Program-made: the position numbers and the translations under genes | Shown: positions 12,299 to 22,208 of the stretch, in pieces | Layout of the letters: the number at the start of each line of letters is the position of its first letter | Numbering within the stretch: position 1 is the first letter of the stretch | Assembly (NCBI RefSeq): GCF_004211955.1 | Contig: NZ_RHJI01000021.1 | Coordinates: 124,001 to 188,000, forward strand | Origin: Escherichia sp. E1V33 | GTDB lineage: Bacteria; Pseudomonadota; Gammaproteobacteria; Enterobacterales; Enterobacteriaceae | Length of the DNA stretch: 64,000 bases | Reading direction: 5' to 3' | Notes under the pieces: generated by a model | What the model was told of the DNA's origin: nothing | The model's input: the letters and a program-made list of their open reading frames with translations, nothing else | Database searches by the model: none

Positions 12299-14479
12299 CT
12301 AGTGCTTGCTGTAAACCACACGTAATCCATACCCCTGCACGCCATCCTCTTTTTGGGCACCAAATTTCTGTACCGCTTCCTCGTTAGTGGCAGGGATGAC
12401 AATATCTTCATTACTGGTATTCGATTGCGCACCGGTGTAGCCATTGACGCTGTGTCCGGTAAATTCCCACTGGTAGTCGTATTGCGCCATTTCTTCTTCC
12501 GTCAGTTTTTCCGACTGCTGGAAAACGCCATCTTTGTTGGCATCACGCCATAAGACAAAACGGTAGGCGTTATCCACCGGCAAATGTTCTTTGTCGTTAT
12601 CAATAAGGTTGACAGGTTTAGTCGCAGATACACGGTAGATAAAGGCATTAACGTCATTGCCCCCCGCCCCGAGGAAAGTCACATCGACATAGTTACTATC
12701 GTCATACGGCGCGGCCTTTGCTTTCCAGCGGAAGGTGCCGGGCAAAGTACTGGAGAGGGTGACGATTCCTTTCTCTTTATCTTGCTTCGCGATAAAGACG
12801 CACGGGTTATCGGTCGAGCAGGGTTTATTGGTGAGGGTGACTTTTTTATCCTGAGCATCGTAAAGCTGCGGACTCAGGCCATCTTCCGGCAGCGCATTAC
12901 CGTTACGGTCAGTGTCATCACCAAAGCTATCGGTAACATCGAGATCCATCACCACGCCATCGACGCCATCCGCCTGAGCGCTGGCTTCATGACTGTGATT
13001 GTTTTCATCCGGCACATCCGCAATGTTGTTGACGATCAGTTCAATTTTGCGATCCTGCTGAACGGTGATTTCCACCACGCCGGAGTTTTGCCGGTTGCCT
13101 TTTTCATCTTCCAGCGCCAGACGCACGCGCCAGGTATTGAGTTTTTCCTGTTCGGCGGGATCAGAGCTGTACTGCCAGGCTGGCAGCACCAGATTCCAGT
13201 GGTTGTTGTTCCCTTCCGTGAGGGTATTTTCTTTGATAACCGGCATCACCAGAGTACGCGCAGCGTTGTTTTTCGCCTGCCAAGAGGCGACGACAATCTT
13301 ATAGTGATGATTGATTAGCGCATTGATTGTCCACTTACATTTTTCCAGTCCTACCGCAGCTTCGGGGGTATCCTTGATGACACAATCCGGGTGTTCATTG
13401 GTGGCGTCAGCCTTCAGCCACAACGTAACGTCGAGAGGATCTTTTTCTTTATATTCCAGAACAATGAAATTATTGCGCTCAACAAAGTCATGGCGGCTGC
13501 CCATCAGCGAGTGAGCTGCTTTGACGTTATCGCTATTCAGTTGATCTTTTAGCGGAACACCGAACTGATAGTTAATCGTGGCGTTAACGCTAAGATCACT
13601 GTTATCTCCGGTACCTGCTTTATAATCCGTCCCGACAGTCAGTAACGGAACGGGTTGATAGTTCACGCCAAGCGTCACTGCATAGGGATCTTTTTCTAAA
13701 TTATCGGTGCCGAAGAGCGCCACTTCGTCACCATAATATTGCTCGAAAACAATTTTGCTCCCCAACTGAGGATAAGAAGGAAGCCAGGCTTCCGCCCGGA
13801 CATCCCAGCCACGTGCGGGGCGTTCTAAATAGAAATCAAAATCTTTTGAATCTTTCCACTCTGAAAGCGGATGATAATAGTTACCAGAAAATTTTAAATA
13901 ATCCGTCCAGGCTTCTGTTCCTAAACCTAAACGGCGATGTCCGCGGGTGAAATCATAATCATAAAATATATTCCCCCCCAGAAGCCATTTATCAAAATTA
14001 TGTCTTACACCTAAACCTATATTACCTATCGTGCGTTCTTCTTTTCGTTGCGCAGAAAACTGACTGAAATAGACTGTGCTCTGATTGTCATACCAGGGGA
14101 CAAAATAGTCGATTGAACTGCCGTCCAGATCGCCACCCTGACCGATGGAAAGGTTAGAGCGAACTTTACCATAAGGAGAAAGCGCACCTTCGATATAAGA
14201 CTGTGCAGATGATGTGATTTGCCCTTGCAGATAGCTTCTCGCCTGGGATTCAAGAGCTTCTGGAGTCAGGTTCTCGAAGCCCTGCTGGGCGGACTCGGTA
14301 ACGTAATTGACACCACGTTCCTTGAAAGATTTGCCTTTGTTACTTTGTTCTTCTTGTTGAGCCGTTTCGCTTGCCAGATCAGGTAATGAAGATTCGCTTT
14401 GCTTAATATTTATCTCCGGTGCCGCATAAGCAGCACCAGAAATAACGATTAGCGTTATATAGCGAATCCATCGCAGCAT
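12299..14479 (-). CDS. sinH: SinH inverse autotransporter (intimin/invasin-like adhesin)
   Basis: A 726-residue outer-membrane protein. After a signal peptide (YITLIVISGAAYA) comes a Glu/Gln-rich periplasmic stretch, then an intimin/invasin-type beta barrel (about 100-305) with family signatures GNIGLGVRHNF, NIFYDYDF, RGWDVRAEAWLPSYP and VTLGVNYQPVPLLTVG. The linker KDPLDVTLWLK leads to Ig-like passenger regions and a C-terminal domain shared with SinI. DANKDGVFQQSE (646-657) matches the EF-hand loop pattern. It lacks an obvious LysM domain. Inverse autotransporters insert the N-terminal barrel and export the C-terminal passenger to the surface. First gene of sinH-sinI-ratA-like; the start has an AGGGA ribosome site. 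Identity rests on barrel signatures, length and CS54-like position. Confidence 0.88.
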   Translation of the reverse strand: MLRWIRYITLIVISGAAYAAPEINIKQSESSLPDLASETAQQEEQSNKGKSFKERGVNYVTESAQQGFENLTPEALESQARSYLQGQITSSAQSYIEGALSPYGKVRSNLSIGQGGDLDGSSIDYFVPWYDNQSTVYFSQFSAQRKEERTIGNIGLGVRHNFDKWLLGGNIFYDYDFTRGHRRLGLGTEAWTDYLKFSGNYYHPLSEWKDSKDFDFYLERPARGWDVRAEAWLPSYPQLGSKIVFEQYYGDEVALFGTDNLEKDPYAVTLGVNYQPVPLLTVGTDYKAGTGDNSDLSVNATINYQFGVPLKDQLNSDNVKAAHSLMGSRHDFVERNNFIVLEYKEKDPLDVTLWLKADATNEHPDCVIKDTPEAAVGLEKCKWTINALINHHYKIVVASWQAKNNAARTLVMPVIKENTLTEGNNNHWNLVLPAWQYSSDPAEQEKLNTWRVRLALEDEKGNRQNSGVVEITVQQDRKIELIVNNIADVPDENNHSHEASAQADGVDGVVMDLDVTDSFGDDTDRNGNALPEDGLSPQLYDAQDKKVTLTNKPCSTDNPCVFIAKQDKEKGIVTLSSTLPGTFRWKAKAAPYDDSNYVDVTFLGAGGNDVNAFIYRVSATKPVNLIDNDKEHLPVDNAYRFVLWRDANKDGVFQQSEKLTEEEMAQYDYQWEFTGHSVNGYTGAQSNTSNEDIVIPATNEEAVQKFGAQKEDGVQGYGLRVVYSKH

Positions 14480-14688
14480 CTTTTTCCCTGTGAAAATTTA
14501 ATTCTGAAATAATGTCTAATATTGTATTCCAGATAGCACAGGAACTGCACGCCATAAGTGCTAAATATAGTCTTAAAATTATAAGAATGTGACTTTACAC
14601 ATTTTTAATTAGTCGTTAATCTAATAGGAAAGAGATTATAATATTTATATTAGGAATATATAATGTGAAATCATATATTCCAGTGATA
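14480..14688. promoter_or_regulatory. AT-rich region upstream of sinH
   Basis: About 200 bases, strongly AT-rich with many A/T tracts (tataatatttatattagg, ttaaaattataag), between the sinH start and the yfgJ stop. Several TATAAT-like hexamers occur on the minus strand, but none has a convincing -35 partner. The composition is what H-NS-silenced acquired genes usually have. No ORF or RNA gene was seen. Confidence 0.55.
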
Positions 14689-14904
14689 TTAAACAATGAC
14701 AAATTCAATACGGGTTTTAGAAATTAAACCGTGACCATGCTGGCAGAAATAATCCACCGCACCACACGCTTTTAATACCTGCAACGGTTGGTGGCAGTCA
14801 GGACAAAGAGCCTGGACTATGAAATCTTTGTTACACGTTGCGCAGTGAGTAGCCTCGCCATTACGTTCGAGAGGGTTTTGGCAGATTGGGCAGCTGAGTT
14901 CCAT
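14689..14904 (-). CDS. yfgJ: Small zinc-ribbon protein YfgJ
   Basis: A 71-residue cytoplasmic protein of unknown role. It shows paired zinc-ribbon motifs: CPICQNPL with CATCNKDF (residues 5-30) and CPDCHQPL with a later Cys/His group (CGAVDYFCQHGH). Length matches the E. coli family. It follows der on the same strand after 62 bases. It resumes the common E. coli gene order beyond the sin locus. Confidence 0.93.
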   Translation of the reverse strand: MELSCPICQNPLERNGEATHCATCNKDFIVQALCPDCHQPLQVLKACGAVDYFCQHGHGLISKTRIEFVIV

Positions 14905-14926
14905 AAATGATCCTCACATTTTTATG

Positions 14927-14956
14927 GGTTTCCCTCTCCATATGGAAAGGGAAACC
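14927..14956 (-). terminator. Hairpin between der and yfgJ
   Basis: GGTTTCCCT / AGGGAAACC pairs over 9 bp around an inner CCATATGG. On the minus strand it is not followed by a U run, so it may be an mRNA-processing or stabilising structure between der and yfgJ. Confidence 0.4.
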
Positions 14957-14966
14957 AGATAAGTAA

Positions 14967-16439
14967 TTACTTACTTTTCTTGATATGCTTCATCAGGCGC
15001 TTACGCTTACGCATCTGGGTCGGCGTCAGGGTGTTACGCTTATTCGCATACGGGTTTTCCCCTTCTTTGAACTGAATACGAATCGGCGTCCCCATCACAT
15101 CCAGAGACTTGCGGAAATAGTTCATCAGATAACGCTTGTAGGAATCCGGCAGGTCTTTTACCTGGTTACCGTGAATCACCACAATCGGCGGGTTATAACC
15201 ACCAGCGTGGGCATATTTCAGCTTCACACGACGACCACGTACCAGCGGCGGTTGGTGATCTTCAACAGCCATGGTCATAATTCGTGTCAGCATAGACGTA
15301 CCCACGCGACGGGTGGAACTGTCATAAGCTTCACGCACTGATTCAAACAGGTTACCAACACCACTGCCGTGCAATGCAGAGATAAAGTGCACGCGAGCAA
15401 AATCGATAAAGCCCAGACGGAAGTCCAGTGTCTCTTTTACCTGCTCTTTCACTTCCTGGCTCAGGCCATCCCACTTGTTCACAACAATGACAAGTGAGCG
15501 CCCACTATTGAGAATAAAGCCCAGCAGGGAGAGATCCTGATCGGAAATACCTTCGCGCGCATCAATCACCAGCATCACCACGTTGGCATCTTCAATCGCC
15601 TGCAACGTTTTGATTACGGAGAATTTTTCTACTGCATCGGTGATTTTTCCGCGTTTACGTACGCCAGCGGTGTCAATGAGTACATACTCACGTCCGTCAC
15701 GTTCCATTGGAATGTAGATGCTGTCACGCGTCGTACCTGGCATGTCGTAAACCACAACACGCTCTTCACCAAGAATACGGTTAGTAAGCGTAGACTTACC
15801 GACGTTCGGGCGCCCAACAATCGCCAGTTTGATTGGCAGGCTTTGTGGGTCGAAGTCGTCTTCCTCTTCTTCTTCGCCGTTTTCTTCTGCTTCAAATTGC
15901 GCCCAGTATTCTGCGTCTTCGTCCACTTCTTCTTGCGGTGCGAGATCTTCCATCCACGGCAGCAGCACGTGCTCCAGCAGACTTAATACGCCACGCCCAT
16001 GAGAAGCGGCAATTGGGTAGATTTCGCCTAAACCGAGCGAATAGAAATCAACGACTGCCTGGTCTGGATCTAAACCATCAGTTTTGTTTGCCACCAGGAA
16101 GGTAGGTTTTTCTCGGGAGCGTAGGTGCTTAGCAATAGCTTCATCTGCTGGCATCAGGCCCGCACGGGCATCAACCATAAACAGTACAACATCTGCTTCT
16201 TCAATCGCCAGCAGCGACTGTTCCGCCATGCGGGTTTCAACACCGTCTTCTGTACCGTCAATACCGCCGGTATCAATACAGATAAACTCGCGCCCTTCAA
16301 TTTCTGCACGACCGTACTTACGGTCACGAGTCAGACCCGGGAAATCCGCAACCAGCGCATCTCGGGTGCGAGTTAGACGGTTAAATAACGTGGATTTTCC
16401 TACGTTAGGGCGCCCGACAAGCGCGACCACAGGTACCAT
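14967..16439 (-). CDS. der: Ribosome assembly GTPase Der (EngA)
   Basis: An essential 490-residue GTPase acting in 50S subunit maturation. It has two tandem G domains, each with the P-loop GRPNVGKST (about residues 8-16 and 209-217) and a G3 DxxG (DTGG, DTAG). An acidic Glu/Asp-rich linker near 165-200 separates them. A KH-like C-terminal domain ends in a basic tail ([14 protein letters not shown]). The start [12 protein letters not shown] is chosen over an ATG nine codons upstream because it matches the family and puts the P-loop at the usual place. Follows bamB after a terminator. Confidence 0.98.
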   Translation of the reverse strand: MVPVVALVGRPNVGKSTLFNRLTRTRDALVADFPGLTRDRKYGRAEIEGREFICIDTGGIDGTEDGVETRMAEQSLLAIEEADVVLFMVDARAGLMPADEAIAKHLRSREKPTFLVANKTDGLDPDQAVVDFYSLGLGEIYPIAASHGRGVLSLLEHVLLPWMEDLAPQEEVDEDAEYWAQFEAEENGEEEEEDDFDPQSLPIKLAIVGRPNVGKSTLTNRILGEERVVVYDMPGTTRDSIYIPMERDGREYVLIDTAGVRKRGKITDAVEKFSVIKTLQAIEDANVVMLVIDAREGISDQDLSLLGFILNSGRSLVIVVNKWDGLSQEVKEQVKETLDFRLGFIDFARVHFISALHGSGVGNLFESVREAYDSSTRRVGTSMLTRIMTMAVEDHQPPLVRGRRVKLKYAHAGGYNPPIVVIHGNQVKDLPDSYKRYLMNYFRKSLDVMGTPIRIQFKEGENPYANKRNTLTPTQMRKRKRLMKHIKKSK

Positions 16440-16495
16440 GTTTAAAGCCTCATTTTTATAAATCATCAGACAACAATCGCTTTTTTTGCGTCGTT

Positions 16496-16536
16496 GTTAA
16501 AAACAGGAAAACGGCCCCTGTCCAGGAGCCGTTTTC
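16496..16536 (-). terminator. Rho-independent terminator after bamB
   Basis: GAAAACGGC / GCCGTTTTC (16507-16536) forms a 9-bp stem. On the minus strand it is followed by CTGTTTTTAAC. It lies about 20 bases past the bamB stop and before der. Confidence 0.85.
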
Positions 16537-16556
16537 AAAGTGAACGACAGAGACGA

Positions 16557-17735
16557 TTAACGTGTAATGGAGTACACAGTCCCGTCTTTTGCCTGGATCA
16601 GCAGTTTGCCATCAGCGGCAACCGGTTCGGTCTGGAAACCGGAGCTATCAACTTTTTGCTGGGCAACGAAACGACCATCTTCGACGTTAATCCAGTGCAG
16701 ATAGCCTTCACTGTCACCCACTACCAGGTTGCCATTATACAGCACCGGAGAAGTCAGCAGGCGATGCAGCAGATCGCTTTGCGTCCACAGCGTAACGCCG
16801 CCATCAATGGTCAGCGCCATCACCCGATCATTCTGATCGACCAGATAGATGCGGTTGCCATCAACGATGAAATCATTCACCGAACCCAGCTCACGTTTCC
16901 ACATAATCTGACCGCTGCGCAGATCGAGCGCCGTCAGGTTACCATTATAGGCCAGTGCAAAAACAACACCGTTAATGATTACCGGTGTTGTGTCAACATC
17001 GCTCAGACGGTCGATTTCAGTAGAGCCGGTCGCCTGCGAGATACGCTGTTGCCAAATCATCTGGCCCTGTTGCATCAACACTGCGCTGACGCGGCCATTA
17101 TCACCACCAACGACTGCCGCGCCAAATGCTGTTGCTGGTGCAGATTCGCCACGCAAAGAGAGCGAAGGCATATCGAGGTTAACTGTCCATTTAACAGCAC
17201 CGTCTGCTTCGTTCAGCGCTTGCAACTGACCGTTACTGGTGTGGATAAGTACCAGACCATCGCTAACCACCGGGCGAGAAAGTGCTTCACCCGCGACTTT
17301 AGTTTGCCATGCTACAGTACCATCGCTGGTATTCAGCGCGTAAACCTGCGCCTTTTCACTGCCAATGTAAACGTGTCCACCTGCTACGGTCACGCCGCCA
17401 GAAAGCAATGCCGGCTCTTTAGACAACCAGCCATCTTTCTCGGCCAGACTGACAGACCAGATTTCTTTGCCGTCATCCGCATTCATCGCTTTTACTAAAC
17501 CAGCGCGGTCCGCTGCATAGACAACGTTGTCCGCCAGTGCCGGATGAAGATTAGAATAGAAGTTGCCAATGCCGCTACCAACAGAGGTGCTCCACGCCGT
17601 GGTCGGCGTAAACTGGTTCTCAACGGTCGGCAATGGGGACATCTTTACCACATCTTCTTCGCTGTTAAACAGCGAACAGCCGCTTAAAAGAGTAACGGAA
17701 AGCAGTCCTGGCAGCAGTAATTTACGCAATTGCAT
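16557..17735 (-). CDS. bamB: BAM complex lipoprotein BamB
   Basis: A 392-residue outer-membrane lipoprotein of the BAM complex, which inserts beta-barrel proteins. The signal peptide ends in the lipobox LLSGC (Cys about residue 20). The rest is an eight-bladed PQQ-like propeller; repeated blade motifs such as VYALNTSDGTVAWQTK and LTALDLRSGQIMWKRE are visible. It follows yfgM by 10 bases, so the pair is probably co-transcribed. BamB helps SinH-type barrels fold, though that link is general knowledge. Confidence 0.98.
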   Translation of the reverse strand: MQLRKLLLPGLLSVTLLSGCSLFNSEEDVVKMSPLPTVENQFTPTTAWSTSVGSGIGNFYSNLHPALADNVVYAADRAGLVKAMNADDGKEIWSVSLAEKDGWLSKEPALLSGGVTVAGGHVYIGSEKAQVYALNTSDGTVAWQTKVAGEALSRPVVSDGLVLIHTSNGQLQALNEADGAVKWTVNLDMPSLSLRGESAPATAFGAAVVGGDNGRVSAVLMQQGQMIWQQRISQATGSTEIDRLSDVDTTPVIINGVVFALAYNGNLTALDLRSGQIMWKRELGSVNDFIVDGNRIYLVDQNDRVMALTIDGGVTLWTQSDLLHRLLTSPVLYNGNLVVGDSEGYLHWINVEDGRFVAQQKVDSSGFQTEPVAADGKLLIQAKDGTVYSITR

Positions 17736-17745
17736 CGGGTCCCTC

Positions 17746-18366
17746 TCAGATGGACAAATTATTAATTTTCATCTGCATCATTTCGCTCAGTGCAGGGGTA
17801 ACATCGCTTTTAACGCCTGCCTCCCATGCACTACGCGCACCTTGCTTATCACCTTTGCTCAGCAATGCTTCACCACGCAGATCGGCAACAATGGCAGCCC
17901 ACCCTTCACCTTTAATGGTTTCAAGGGTTTTCAGCGCGGCATCAGCCTGCTTGAGCTGTACCTGAACTCGGGCAAGACGCAGATTTATCACGGCTTTGAG
18001 ATTTTCATCGCTCGTGTCCGCCAACCCTTGTTGCAATTGGGCGGCAGCTTTCTCTAGTTCATTTTTGTCAACAAATTGCTGCGCAAGTTCCAAAGAAGCC
18101 AGCGCGCCATAAGTATTTTTATTTTCAGCAGCAAATTTTTCTGCCGCCGGAATGCTGTCTGGTTTGCCTTCGCTAACTGCGGTAACCGCATTTTGATAGG
18201 CAAGAGAAGCGGAGCGTGCGGAATCAACCTGGTGGCTGTTCCAGTAGCGCCAGCCAATCAGTGCGCCAACGCCCAAAATCACCCCAACAGCCAGTGCTTT
18301 GCCATTTTCAGCAAAAAAGCGTTTAACCGCTTCAACCTGGTCGTTTTCGTTCTCGTAAATTTCCAC
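17746..18366 (-). CDS. yfgM: Inner-membrane periplasmic chaperone-like protein YfgM
   Basis: A 206-residue membrane-anchored protein with a single transmembrane segment near residues 24-40 (ALAVGVILGVGALIGWRYW) and a periplasmic TPR-like helical domain. YfgM interacts with the SecYEG/PpiD translocon in the literature. It sits 17 bases after hisS and 10 bases before bamB, so hisS-yfgM-bamB look like one transcription unit. Length and sequence are typical. Confidence 0.96.
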   Translation of the reverse strand: MEIYENENDQVEAVKRFFAENGKALAVGVILGVGALIGWRYWNSHQVDSARSASLAYQNAVTAVSEGKPDSIPAAEKFAAENKNTYGALASLELAQQFVDKNELEKAAAQLQQGLADTSDENLKAVINLRLARVQVQLKQADAALKTLETIKGEGWAAIVADLRGEALLSKGDKQGARSAWEAGVKSDVTPALSEMMQMKINNLSI

Positions 18367-18383
18367 GCTGTCCTTCTCCTTCC

Positions 18384-19658
18384 TTAACCCAGTAACGTGC
18401 GCAAATGCGCGGCTACGCTATCCTGCGCAACTGCCGTTTGCTCACCAGAGCGCAAATCCTTCACTACTGCCGTGCCGTTGGCCACTTCGGACTCACCCAG
18501 CACCACAGCAACGCGTGCGCCCCATTTATCAGCACGGGCAAACTGTTTCTTAAAGTTGCCGCCGCCGTGGTTGGTCATCAATTTCACGCCTGGTAATTCA
18601 TCACGCAGACGCTCAGCTAACGCCAGCGCCGCTGATTGTGTATCGGCGCCTGAAGCCACCAGGTATATATCGACAACGGGATCGGCTTTAAATTCCGGAT
18701 TAACTGCCTGAACTAACAACACAAGACGTTCGAGGCCCATCGCAAAACCGACTGCCGGTGTTGCACGACCACCCAGTTGTTCAACCAGACCGTCATAACG
18801 ACCACCTGCGCACACGGTCCCCTGGGAACCGAGGCTGTTAGTCACCCATTCGAAAACGGTACGATTGTAGTAATCCAGACCACGCACCAGACGCTGATTG
18901 ACGGTGTAGGCAATACCTGCACTCTCCAGCAGTTTGCACAGACCAGCAAAATGCTCGCGAGACTCTTCGTCAAGATAATCGCCTAATGCCGGAGCGTCGT
19001 TGAGTAACGCCTGCACTTCCGGATTTTTGGAATCCAGCACGCGCAGAGGGTTGGTGTACATGCGGCGTTTGCAGTCTTCGTCCAGTTTTTCTTTATGCTG
19101 TTCGAGGAATGCCACTAAAGCATCGCGGTAGTTCGCTCGCGCTTCCAGTGAACCGATTGAGTTCAGTTCGAGGGTAACGTGTTCAGAGATACCCAGCGCA
19201 CGCCACCAGCGAGCAGTAAGCATGATCAGTTCGGCGTCAATATCCGGACCTTGCAGACCGAAGACTTCACAACCCAGCTGATGGAATTGACGATAACGGC
19301 CTTTTTGCGGGCGCTCATGGCGGAACATCGGCCCGATATACCACAGACGCTGTTCCTGATTGTACAGAAGACCATGCTCGATGCCGGCGCGTACACAGCC
19401 CGCCGTCCCTTCAGGGCGCAAAGTCAGGCTGTCGCCATTGCGATCCTCAAAGGTATACATCTCTTTTTCAACCACGTCGGTGACTTCACCAATCGCACGT
19501 TTGAATAGCGGGGTCTGCTCTACAATCGGCAAGCGGATTTCACTGTAACCGTAGCTGCCGAGCACGTTTTTCAGTGTGCCTTCAATGCGCTGCCAGATGG
19601 CCGTTTCGCCAGGCAGGTAATCGTTCATGCCGCGAATGGCTTGAATGTTTTTTGCCAC
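18384..19658 (-). CDS. hisS: Histidyl-tRNA synthetase
   Basis: A class II aminoacyl-tRNA synthetase charging tRNA-His, 424 residues as usual. Class II motif 2 ([19 protein letters not shown]), the histidine-specific motif [15 protein letters not shown] (about 258-272) and the motif 3 region [10 protein letters not shown] are present. The C-terminal anticodon-binding domain follows. It lies upstream of yfgM in the same direction. Nothing unusual. Confidence 0.98.
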   Translation of the reverse strand: MAKNIQAIRGMNDYLPGETAIWQRIEGTLKNVLGSYGYSEIRLPIVEQTPLFKRAIGEVTDVVEKEMYTFEDRNGDSLTLRPEGTAGCVRAGIEHGLLYNQEQRLWYIGPMFRHERPQKGRYRQFHQLGCEVFGLQGPDIDAELIMLTARWWRALGISEHVTLELNSIGSLEARANYRDALVAFLEQHKEKLDEDCKRRMYTNPLRVLDSKNPEVQALLNDAPALGDYLDEESREHFAGLCKLLESAGIAYTVNQRLVRGLDYYNRTVFEWVTNSLGSQGTVCAGGRYDGLVEQLGGRATPAVGFAMGLERLVLLVQAVNPEFKADPVVDIYLVASGADTQSAALALAERLRDELPGVKLMTNHGGGNFKKQFARADKWGARVAVVLGESEVANGTAVVKDLRSGEQTAVAQDSVAAHLRTLLG

Positions 19659-19740
19659 GTTTATTCTCTTTCTGAATATAAAAATGAACCCTCAACGCTT
19701 CCGTCAATGTTTCGGGAGCTATGCGGGTTCAATCATACAC

Positions 19741-19759
19741 GGGAAGCGAGGCGCTTCCC
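19741..19759 (-). terminator. Hairpin between ispG and hisS
   Basis: GGGAAGCG / CGCTTCCC forms an 8-bp stem with a 3-base loop, 10 bases past the ispG stop. There is no U run, so it may only partly terminate; hisS is 80 bases further on. Confidence 0.45.
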
Positions 19760-19768
19760 ATCACGTTA

Positions 19769-20887
19769 TTATTTTTCAACCTGCTGAACGTCAATTCGAC
19801 GCGCTTCGTCCAGTTGACTGGCTTTCGCACGAATGCGCGCTTCCAGCTGGTCGATCATGTCATTGTTGTCCAGACGGTCTTTGCGCACGCCGTCTTCATA
19901 GAGGCCGCTTTTCTTGTTGCCGCCCGTGACGCCGAGTGTAGAAACCAGTGCCTCGCCAGGGCCATTCACCACACAACCAATGATCGAAACGTCCATCGGG
20001 GTAATGATATCTTCCAGACGCTGCTCAAGTGCGTTAACCGTACCAATGACGTCAAACTCCTGACGCGAGCAGGTCGGGCAAGCGATGAAGTTGATCCCGC
20101 GCGAACGGATACGCAGCGATTTCAGGATATCGAAACCGACTTTGATCTCTTCAACCGGATCGGCCGCCAGCGAAACGCGCAGCGTGTCACCAATGCCTTC
20201 AGACAGCAACAGACCTAAACCGATGGCAGATTTCACCGCCCCACTGCGCGCGCCGCCGGCTTCGGTGATCCCAAGATGCAGCGGCTGATCGATCTGTTTT
20301 GCCAGCAGACGATAAGATTCTACTGCCAGGAAAACGTCTGACGCTTTGACACTGACTTTAAACTGATCGAAGTTCAGACGATCGAGATGATCAACATGGC
20401 GCATAGCGGACTCAAGCAACGCCTGCGGCGTCGGTTCGCCATACTTTTCTTGCAGATCTTTTTCCAGCGATCCGGCGTTAACGCCGATACGGATCGGAAT
20501 GTTTTTATCGCGCGCACAGTCAACCACCATGCGAATGCGCTCTTCATTACCGATATTGCCTGGGTTAATGCGCAGGCAATCAACGCCGTATTCCGCCACT
20601 TTCAGCGCAATGCGATAGTCAAAGTGGATGTCGGCTACCAGCGGTACGTTAACCTGCTGTTTGATGAGTTTGAACGCTTCTGCCGCGTCCATCGTCGGTA
20701 CAGAGACACGAACGATATCGGCACCAACACGTTCCAGCGCTTTGATTTGATTGACCGTCGCTTCGACATCCGTCGTACGCGTATTAGTCATGGACTGTAC
20801 GGCGATGGGAGCTCCATCGCCAATCGGCACATTCCCAACGTAAATACGTGTTGATTTTCTACGTTGAATTGGAGCCTGGTTATGCAT
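19769..20887 (-). CDS. ispG: 4-hydroxy-3-methylbut-2-enyl diphosphate synthase
   Basis: IspG (GcpE), 372 residues, reduces MEcPP to HMBPP in the MEP isoprenoid pathway using a [4Fe-4S] cluster. The cluster ligands are visible in [12 protein letters not shown] (Cys near 270 and 273) and GCVVNGPGE (Cys near 305). The N-terminal TIM barrel has the NPGNIG motif. The Isc operon in the same window is the normal source of such clusters. It lies 26 bases after rodZ and is probably co-transcribed. Confidence 0.98.
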
Positions 20888-20913
20888 GCAAAATCTCCCG
20901 CGTTACCCGTCTG

Positions 20914-21924
20914 TTACTGCGCCGGTGATTGTTCGGCATTTAGGGTCAGACGCGCAACCTGGTTAGTTCTGATAAAACGACTCAGATCGACAGGTTTCCC
21001 TTGATACTGGATCTGTACTGCGGCTGGCGCACCAATTTTCAGTTTATACGGTGCCTGGCCGGTTAAATTCAAATTACCGTCTTTACGCTGCATCCCGCTG
21101 AACAGTTTTTTACCGGTAGCATCGGTGACTTCCAGCCAGCAATCGGCAGTAAAGTTCATCACCAGCGCATTCGGGTCAGCCGCCGGCGTGGTCACACCAG
21201 CCTGATCGGTTGGCAGTGGCGCCGCGTCATTTGGCGTCGTTGCAGTTGGCGCGGTCGTAGCCGCGGTATCCACATTCGCCTGCGAAGGCGGAACAACCGC
21301 GTTCTGCTGTGGTTCAACGGCTGGTGCTGACGTGGTCACGTCTGACGTTTGCGTGTTTGCAGCGGTAGTATCCGCAGGTGCTGACGTCGTGGTGGAGTCA
21401 CTCTGGCTAGCGTTTGAGGAGGTATCTAACGGCACGCTCTGCGCCTGGCTGCTATTACCGTTCAGTTCCGCTGTGGTCTGATCGGCCATAGTCGTGATCT
21501 CTTCCTGCTGGGCTTTGTGATCTTGCCACCACCAGGCACCGCTCAGTCCAATCACCACGAATAACACCAGCCAGGTGAAGGTCATCAGCCAGCCATCGTG
21601 TTTTTTACGTCGCTTACCGAGAGAGAAACTCTGCATAGGCGCAACTTTTGCGGTCCGTAACGGAGCTTGTTTTTCCAGCCCCGGCAGCAGTTCTTCTTCC
21701 GGAATATGCACCAGACGTGCATAAGACCGGATATACCCGCGCAGGAATGTTGATGCAAGGTCGGCTGGCGCCTTATCTTCTTCAATATCGCGTACCGTGG
21801 AAACCTTCAGACAAAGTCGTTCGGCAACGGCTTGCTGGCTAAGTCCAAGTTGTTCGCGGGCATTACGCAAGCGAGCGCCGGTAGTAAGTGCTTCATTTTG
21901 GTCGTGCGTGGCTTCAGTATTCAT
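20914..21924 (-). CDS. rodZ: Cytoskeletal protein RodZ
   Basis: RodZ links MreB filaments to the elongasome and sets rod shape. It is 336 residues. The N-terminal HTH domain (about 15-85, [12 protein letters not shown]) binds MreB. A basic juxtamembrane stretch (GKRRKKHD) precedes one transmembrane helix ([17 protein letters not shown], about 112-130). A Thr/Ser/Ala-rich periplasmic linker and a C-terminal beta domain follow. The length is one residue from the K-12 form as I recall it, in the low-complexity linker. First gene of rodZ-ispG. Confidence 0.97.
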   Translation of the reverse strand: MNTEATHDQNEALTTGARLRNAREQLGLSQQAVAERLCLKVSTVRDIEEDKAPADLASTFLRGYIRSYARLVHIPEEELLPGLEKQAPLRTAKVAPMQSFSLGKRRKKHDGWLMTFTWLVLFVVIGLSGAWWWQDHKAQQEEITTMADQTTAELNGNSSQAQSVPLDTSSNASQSDSTTTSAPADTTAANTQTSDVTTSAPAVEPQQNAVVPPSQANVDTAATTAPTATTPNDAAPLPTDQAGVTTPAADPNALVMNFTADCWLEVTDATGKKLFSGMQRKDGNLNLTGQAPYKLKIGAPAAVQIQYQGKPVDLSRFIRTNQVARLTLNAEQSPAQ

Positions 21925-22019
21925 TCGCTGCAGGTACGTTTAAATGAGAATTGAGATGCCGGTGAGTCATCATGCTCACCCACACCGCGAGACATCCATT
22001 AAGTTAACCTTTATCATAC

Positions 22020-22049
22020 AGTATAAGACTGTCTGTGTGCTCATGACAA
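22020..22049 (-). promoter_or_regulatory. Putative rodZ promoter
   Basis: On the minus strand TTGTCA (22044-22049) and TATACT (22020-22025) are 18 bases apart. This sits about 95 bases before the rodZ start. A short hairpin (GGTGAG / CTCACC, 21961-21980) would lie in the leader. Inferred from consensus only. Confidence 0.6.
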
Positions 22050-22168
22050 AGCCCACATGAATCAAAGCTAACTTACTGTTGCATCGTTACATACTGCCTT
22101 AAAGTCAGCAAAAACGCACCGTTAATATTGATCAGACAATTGCAACTTAATGCTATATTCATAAAAGA

Positions 22169-22202
22169 TTACGCCACGGTACAAAAAGTAACCGTGGCGT
22201 AA
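22169..22202 (-). terminator. Rho-independent terminator after rlmN
   Basis: TTACGCCACGGT / ACCGTGGCGTAA is a perfect 12-bp stem. It is followed on the minus strand by TCTTTTAT. It starts 6 bases past the rlmN stop. Confidence 0.9.
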
Positions 22203-22208
22203 AAGACA

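Noticed and set aside
4500-14688. Integrative element with integrase or tRNA site
   Set aside because: No integrase, tRNA or clear flanking direct repeats were found around the sin locus; it is a gene block in a known variable site.
16494-17498. 334-codon plus-strand ORF opposite bamB
   Set aside because: Shadow of bamB with no family features; includes the bamB terminator.
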